From CAZBSE01 sp964578625 (lineage in GTDB: Bacteria; Actinomycetota; Humimicrobiia; Humimicrobiales; Humimicrobiaceae), in contig CAZODQ010000031.1 of assembly GCA_964578625.1 (NCBI GenBank), forward strand, positions 1 through 9,839: 9,839 nt of DNA. The letters run 5' to 3'. A program made the position numbers and the translations under genes. Below, piece by piece: positions 5,769 to 9,839 of the stretch. Under the pieces are notes generated by a model that had not been told where the DNA came from, did not search any database, and was given only the letters and a program-made list of their open reading frames with translations. The first letter of the stretch is position 1, and the number at the start of each line of letters is the position of its first letter.

Positions 5769-7097
5769 ATGCCCAGTGTAGCTATAATCGGTTGCCAGTG
5801 GGGCGATGAAGGAAAGGGAAGAGTTGTTGACCTGCTTTCAGGCAGGGTGGATATTGTAGTAAGATTTCAGGGTGGAAACAATGCCGGGCATACAGTAGTC
5901 AAAGGAGATGATGAGTTTAAACTTCATCTGATCCCATCAGGTATCTTATATCCGGACGTTGTTTGCATTATTGGGAATGGAGTGGTTTTAAATCCTGAAG
6001 TGCTGATAGAGGAACTGGACGACCTTGAAAGCAAGGGAATAAGTACTGACAATCTGAGAATAAGCTGTAATGCACATCTGGTTATGCCTTACCATATAAT
6101 TCTGGATAAAGCGGGTGAGCATAGGTTGGGCAAATCCAAAATCGGCACTACGCATAAAGGCATTGGGCCTGTATATGCAGATAAGGCACTAAGGATGGGA
6201 ATAAGGGCACAGGACCTCCAGGATTTAAAGATATTTAAAACCAAACTGGAAGAATCCCTGAAGCTGAATAATACAATTATGGAAAAAATTTACGGGCTGA
6301 CTCCTCTTGATATGGATGATATTTTTAATAAATACAAGCAGTATGGAAAGAGAATAGAAAAATATATAGTTGATGCTACTTTCATGCTGAATGAAGCTCT
6401 TGATAAAAATAAAAAAGTAATGTTCGAAGGCGCACAGGGTACTATGCTGGATATTGATCACGGCACATATCCCTATGTGACTTCTTCTTCAACTATTGCC
6501 GGCGGTGTCTGCATGGGAGCTGGAATAGGTCCCGGCAGATTGGATGAAATACTTGGTGTTGTTAAGGCTTATACTACCAGGGTCGGTTCCGGCCCATTTC
6601 CAACTGAAGACAGCAGCAAGGTCGGAGAGTACCTGCGTGAGAAGGGACATGAGTATGGGACTACCACAGGGAGACCAAGAAGATGCGGGTGGCTGGATGC
6701 AGTTGTCTTGAAATATTCTATAATGGTGAACTCAATAGACAGTATTGCTTTAACTAAACTGGATGTATTAAGCGGCCTCAAAAGGGTAAAAATCTGTACA
6801 GGCTATGAATATAATGGGAAAGTTTATGAGTGTATGCCCTGTCATCAGACTATCCTGCACAAGTGCACGCCGGTATATAAAGAATTTGAGGGGTGGAGTG
6901 AAGACGTAAGCAGGGTAAGGAGCTTTGAAGATCTCCCCAAACAAGCACGGAATTATATAAAAAACATTGAGAGAATTATCGGATTACCGGTTTCAATGAT
7001 CAGTGTGGGTGCTGAAAGAAGTAAAATCATTATGAAAGACCATGATCTTGAAAGCAGATTATTTGATCAGAATAAAAGATCGACACTTATTGTTTAA
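5769..7097 (+). CDS. purA: Adenylosuccinate synthetase
   Basis: This 442-aa cytoplasmic enzyme converts IMP, aspartate and GTP to adenylosuccinate, the first committed step to AMP. The GTP-binding loop GCQWGDEGKG spans residues 8-17. Asp13, Lys16 and His41 (in GGNNAGHT) fall at the same numbers as the catalytic residues of E. coli PurA, which supports the ATG at 5769 over the upstream in-frame GTG at 5760. GTTHKGIGPVYADK (126-139) is the second family signature. FEGAQGTMLDIDHGTYPYVT, TTTGRPRRCGWLD and the C-terminal SVGAERSKII complete the active-site and guanine-binding blocks. One base separates it from the dnaB stop; the purD start is 21 bases after its stop. The operon context links AMP synthesis to replication and translation genes, as in many Firmicutes. 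Identification is secure. Confidence 0.97.
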   Translation: MPSVAIIGCQWGDEGKGRVVDLLSGRVDIVVRFQGGNNAGHTVVKGDDEFKLHLIPSGILYPDVVCIIGNGVVLNPEVLIEELDDLESKGISTDNLRISCNAHLVMPYHIILDKAGEHRLGKSKIGTTHKGIGPVYADKALRMGIRAQDLQDLKIFKTKLEESLKLNNTIMEKIYGLTPLDMDDIFNKYKQYGKRIEKYIVDATFMLNEALDKNKKVMFEGAQGTMLDIDHGTYPYVTSSSTIAGGVCMGAGIGPGRLDEILGVVKAYTTRVGSGPFPTEDSSKVGEYLREKGHEYGTTTGRPRRCGWLDAVVLKYSIMVNSIDSIALTKLDVLSGLKRVKICTGYEYNGKVYECMPCHQTILHKCTPVYKEFEGWSEDVSRVRSFEDLPKQARNYIKNIERIIGLPVSMISVGAERSKIIMKDHDLESRLFDQNKRSTLIV

Positions 7098-7118
7098 TAA
7101 ATCAGATAAAGGAGTAAA

Positions 7119-8408
7119 TTGAATATTCTGGTAATAGGCGGCGGTGGAAGGGAACATTGCCTGGTGTGGAAAATCTCAAAGAGCCCTCTTGCAGAAAAGA
7201 TATATGCAGCTCCGGGAAATGCAGGAATATCAGAGATAGCCGAATGCATTGATATGGACATATCAAAAAAAAATTTTAGTGATCTTTTAAAGCTGGTAGA
7301 GGACAGGGGAATAGATCTGACGGTAGTTGGCCCGGAAGCGCCTCTTGTGGATGGAATGGTTGATTATTTTCAGTTAAAAGGCCATAAGATCTTTGGTCCG
7401 GGCAGGCAGGCTGCAGCTATGGAAGGAAGCAAGGTTTTTGCCAAAGAATTACTCCAGAAGTACGGCATACCCAGCGCAGACGGTATTATTTTTAAAAAAG
7501 AAGATTATGATAAAGCAGTAGATTATATTGAAAAAAGAAAAAATTTTCCCGTGGTCATAAAGGCTGACGGCCTTGCGGCGGGAAAAGGCGTGATCATAGC
7601 GGATGATAAAAGGCAGGCTGTAGAAGCAGTAAAGGATTGTTTTATAAGAGGCAAGTTTGGAAGCTCCGGGGATAGGATAATAATAGAGGATTTTTTAAGC
7701 GGATATGAAGTATCGGTACTGTGCCTATGTGACGGCCGGAAGATTATTCCAATGGCTCCGGCACAGGATTATAAAAGAATCTTTGATGATGACAGGGGTA
7801 AAAATACCGGAGGCATGGGAAGTTATAGCCCGGTACCCATGGTTGATGAAAATACTTACCAGAAGATTTTGTCAGAAATTATTTTTCCTACCGGCGCTGC
7901 GATTGCAGAAGAAAATATAGAATATAAGGGAATTTTATATGCGGGGATACTTGTGAGTGAGGGTAAACCTTACCTGCTTGAATATAATTGCAGATTTGGA
8001 GACCCTGAGACCCAGGTGGTACTTCCAAGATTGGAGGAAGACCTGGTGCCGTTACTTTTAGAATGTATAAACGGAAATCTCACAAGACAAAAGCTTAAAT
8101 GGGATGAAAACAAGTGTATTTGTGTCGTAGCCGCATCGGAAGGATATCCGGATAGTTCTTCAAGCGGAGATGTAATTGAGGGTCTGGATTACTACAGGCA
8201 AAGTGATGATATAATTATTTTCCATGCCGGTACGAAAATAGGAGACGGAAAAGTGGTAACTAACGGAGGAAGAGTATTAGGAGTTGTTTCGAAAGCTGCA
8301 ACTTTCAGGGAAGTAAGAGAGAAAGTTTATAAAGCAGTGGAGAAAATCAAATTCAGAGGGATTCAATATAGAAAAGATATTGCATTTAAAGCGGAAGGGA
8401 GTGACTGA
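7119..8408 (+). CDS. purD: Phosphoribosylamine--glycine ligase (GAR synthetase)
   Basis: This 429-aa ATP-grasp enzyme catalyses step 2 of purine synthesis: 5-phosphoribosylamine + glycine + ATP to GAR. The N-terminal domain opens with NILVIGGGGREH (residues 2-13), the family hallmark. The ATP-grasp region covers about 101-292, including PVVIKADGLAAGKGVIIA and the MGSYSPVPM block. The GARS signature RFGDPETQ is at 292-299, and the C-terminal domain includes VVAASEGYP and GRVLGVV. The start is TTG with AAAGGAG at 7108-7114. The gap is short (four bases), but the family N-terminus begins exactly here and no ATG fits. The stop overlaps the purE start (TGATG), implying translational coupling. The enzyme is monofunctional; no PurM or PurN fusion is present. 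Confidence 0.97.
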   Translation: MNILVIGGGGREHCLVWKISKSPLAEKIYAAPGNAGISEIAECIDMDISKKNFSDLLKLVEDRGIDLTVVGPEAPLVDGMVDYFQLKGHKIFGPGRQAAAMEGSKVFAKELLQKYGIPSADGIIFKKEDYDKAVDYIEKRKNFPVVIKADGLAAGKGVIIADDKRQAVEAVKDCFIRGKFGSSGDRIIIEDFLSGYEVSVLCLCDGRKIIPMAPAQDYKRIFDDDRGKNTGGMGSYSPVPMVDENTYQKILSEIIFPTGAAIAEENIEYKGILYAGILVSEGKPYLLEYNCRFGDPETQVVLPRLEEDLVPLLLECINGNLTRQKLKWDENKCICVVAASEGYPDSSSSGDVIEGLDYYRQSDDIIIFHAGTKIGDGKVVTNGGRVLGVVSKAATFREVREKVYKAVEKIKFRGIQYRKDIAFKAEGSD

Positions 8409-8878
8409 TGGCTATGGTTATTAAAGGTAAAAAAGTCGCTATAGTAATAGGCAGTGTTGCTGATGAGCCAGTAATGAAGAAAGCATCGGATATTTTAAAA
8501 GAATTTGAAGTGGACTATGATATTCAAATACTTTCGGCGCACAGAATGCCAAATAAGACAATAGAGTTCGCAAAAAGTGTGAAGGAAAATGGGATAGAAG
8601 TAATAATTGCAGGAGCAGGAAAAGCAGCACATCTCCCCGGTGTAATTGCTTCATATACTACTATACCGGTAATAGGTGTACCTGTTAAAGCTTCTGATCT
8701 GGGAGGATTGGATTCACTATTTTCCATAGTGCAAATGCCTTCGGGAGTTCCTGTCGCCTGTATGTCTATTGACGGCGCAAAAAATGCAGCACTATTTGCC
8801 ATTCAGATACTTGCTTTAAAATATAATGATCTAGCGGAAAAGCTGGAAGAATATAGGATAAAGTTAGAAAACCCATAA
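8408..8878 (+). CDS. purE: Class I PurE, N5-carboxyaminoimidazole ribonucleotide mutase
   Basis: This 156-aa PurE converts N5-CAIR to CAIR in purine synthesis, normally as an octamer. The class I pattern is clear: SAHR (residues 43-46, with the catalytic His45), the AAHLPG loop (73-78), and the LDSLFSIVQMPSGVPVA segment. Numbering matches E. coli PurE residue for residue over the first 78 positions. Two substitutions stand out. The usual GSxSD motif reads GSVAD (Ser18 to Ala, codon 8459-8461), and the usual GAGGAAHLPG reads GAGKAAHLPG (Gly72 to Lys, codon 8621-8623). The start ATG overlaps the purD stop, six bases after GGGAG at 8397-8401; an ATG two codons on is possible. The partner PurK, which makes N5-CAIR, is not in the window. 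Confidence 0.95.
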   Translation: MAMVIKGKKVAIVIGSVADEPVMKKASDILKEFEVDYDIQILSAHRMPNKTIEFAKSVKENGIEVIIAGAGKAAHLPGVIASYTTIPVIGVPVKASDLGGLDSLFSIVQMPSGVPVACMSIDGAKNAALFAIQILALKYNDLAEKLEEYRIKLENP

Positions 8879-8972
8879 CAGGCAATTTGAACGGCGACAG
8901 GGATATCTATGAAAAATACTATCATGGGTAATATATCATCCAGGTAAAAATTGTAATGTAATTTAATAAGTT

Positions 8973-9755
8973 ATGATTGATGACAAAATAAAAATAAGGG
9001 TAAAAAATTACGGTTTTTACTATGGGAAAGTGAAGGTCTTATCTGATATTAGTCTGGATATACAAAAGAATACCATCACTGCAATAATCGGGCCGTCAGG
9101 GTGCGGAAAATCCACACTACTCAGGACTTTCAATAGGATGAATGAGCTGATTCCCAACACCAGGGTAGAAGGAGAAATAATAATGGACGGAGTTGATATA
9201 TATAGGGACTATATAGATGTTGTAGACCTCCGTAAAAGAGTAGGAATGGTATTTCAGAGGCCGAATCCTTTTCCTAAAACTGTTTATGAGAATATTATTT
9301 ATGGACCTAAGCTTCATAAAAAATACACCAGGCAGCAGCTGGATGAACTTGTAGAAAGAAGTCTTAAGAAAGCAGCTCTGTGGGATGAAGTCAAGAATAA
9401 GCTTAATACCAATGCATTGGATCTTTCAGGCGGACAGCAGCAGAGGTTATGTATTGCCAGAGTTCTTGCTGTAAACTCAGAAATAATACTTATGGACGAG
9501 CCTGCTTCGGCACTGGACCCCATATCAACGCAGAAGATAGAGGATCTGATGGATGAACTAAAGGAAAACTATACTATAGTAATAGTAACTCATAATATGC
9601 AGCAGGCTGCCAGAGTGTCGCAAAAGGCAGCTTTCCTTCTGACTGAAAAAACTGATGAACCTGCCACATTGATTGAATATGATGATACCAATAAAATCTT
9701 TACAAATCCCGGAGATAAGAGGACAGAAGATTATATAACCGGGAGATTTGGTTAA
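8973..9755 (+). CDS. pstB: Phosphate ABC transporter ATP-binding protein PstB
   Basis: This 260-aa ATPase of the high-affinity phosphate importer works with PstS, PstC and PstA at the inner face of the membrane. All ABC motifs are present: Walker A GPSGCGKST (residues 40-48), Q-loop Gln95 in the PstB-typical FQRPNPFP, signature LSGGQQQR (151-158), Walker B IILMDEP (171-177) with ASALDP following, and switch His207 in VTHNMQQAARVS. The C-terminal FTNPGDKRTEDYITGRFG is also PstB-typical. The length is normal. The ATG at 8973 has no clear Shine-Dalgarno sequence, and I find no confident promoter or Pho-box-like site in the 94-base spacer after purE. No pstS, pstC, pstA or phoU lies within the window, so the rest of the transporter must be elsewhere or beyond the right edge. 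Confidence 0.96.
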   Translation: MIDDKIKIRVKNYGFYYGKVKVLSDISLDIQKNTITAIIGPSGCGKSTLLRTFNRMNELIPNTRVEGEIIMDGVDIYRDYIDVVDLRKRVGMVFQRPNPFPKTVYENIIYGPKLHKKYTRQQLDELVERSLKKAALWDEVKNKLNTNALDLSGGQQQRLCIARVLAVNSEIILMDEPASALDPISTQKIEDLMDELKENYTIVIVTHNMQQAARVSQKAAFLLTEKTDEPATLIEYDDTNKIFTNPGDKRTEDYITGRFG

Positions 9756-9769
9756 TCAGATATTTGTTT

Positions 9770-9798
9770 TTGACATCTTATATCTCATACAATATAAT
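9770..9798 (+). promoter_or_regulatory. Perfect-consensus sigma-A-type promoter facing out of the window
   Basis: TTGACA (9770-9775) and TATAAT (9793-9798) are separated by exactly 17 bp (9776-9792), so both hexamers and the spacer match the housekeeping consensus. Transcription would begin near 9805 and run off the right edge. It lies just after pstB, so it must serve the next gene to the right. Perfect matches are typical of very strong or activator-independent units, but the served gene is not visible. Confidence 0.8.
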
Positions 9799-9819
9799 AC
9801 CTCAATTAAATAACTACAT

Positions 9820-9839
9820 TTTAATATTCAAGTATTAAA
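9820..9839 (+). repeat. AT-rich inverted repeat at the window edge, downstream of the consensus promoter
   Basis: TTTAATA (9820-9826) and TATTAAA (9833-9839) are perfect 7-bp complements around a 6-base centre. The repeat starts about 15 bases past the predicted start of transcription. It could be a repressor operator or a weak leader hairpin; it may extend past the edge. AT-only arms of this length can also arise by chance in such DNA. Confidence 0.4.

Noticed and set aside
7705..7920. 71-aa plus-strand frame nested in purD
   Set aside because: It lies inside the ATP-grasp region in another frame, with no ribosome binding site or homology I recognise.
8524..8802. 92-aa minus-strand frame opposite purE
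   Set aside because: It lies fully antisense to a conserved gene, with no independent signal.
8887..8922. TTGAAC (8887-8892) with TACTAT (8917-8922) as a pstB promoter
   Set aside because: The 24-base spacing is far from 17, and no better pair was found in the spacer.
1..9839. Mobile element, CRISPR array, tRNA, rRNA or defence system
   Set aside because: I saw no transposase, integrase, terminal repeats, regularly spaced repeats or cloverleaf sequence; nearly every base lies in conserved housekeeping genes.

Overview
The window is a dense, all-plus-strand block of bacterial housekeeping genes. It is AT-rich and has Shine-Dalgarno sites of the AGGAGG type. Four of its ten coding regions start with TTG. 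The order rpsF-ssb-rpsR-(DUF2232 membrane protein)-rplI-dnaB-purA is the arrangement familiar from Firmicutes/Clostridia. A low-GC Gram-positive-type bacterium, or a deep-branching lineage sharing this order, is the best reading; I cannot name a genus.

Layout. Positions 2-463 hold the 3' part of a histidine-phosphatase (phosphoglycerate-mutase-like) gene. It is closely followed by an MscS-type mechanosensitive channel (479-1354). A 191-base spacer then carries an extended -10 promoter and a roughly 110-base leader with two abutting hairpins. From there run rpsF (bS6), ssb, rpsR (bS18), a DUF2232/YybS-like multi-pass membrane protein, rplI (bL9), dnaB (replicative helicase), purA, purD and purE, with very short gaps or overlaps up to 8878. 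After a 94-base spacer comes pstB (8973-9755), the ATPase of the phosphate importer, without any other pst gene in view. The last 84 bases carry a perfect-consensus sigma-A-type promoter (TTGACA, 17 bp, TATAAT) facing out of the window, plus an AT-rich inverted repeat at the very edge.

How the genes fit together. bS6 and bS18 bind each other in the 30S platform, bL9 is a 50S stalk-base protein, and SSB and DnaB act at the replication fork. PurA makes adenylosuccinate from IMP. PurD and PurE catalyse steps 2 and 6 of de novo IMP synthesis. From the spacing, rpsF to purE could be one long transcript. pstB looks like a separate unit.

I saw no mobile element, CRISPR array, tRNA, rRNA or defence cassette, and no evidence of a new multi-gene system. 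The observations worth a second look are small: a long Lys/Glu tail on bL9, a 9-bp tandem repeat coding an Asn-Asn-Arg extension on bS18, two substitutions in conserved PurE active-site motifs, an rpsF leader without the expected CCG signal, TTG starts on all three ribosomal-protein genes, an isolated pstB, and the consensus promoter at the right edge.
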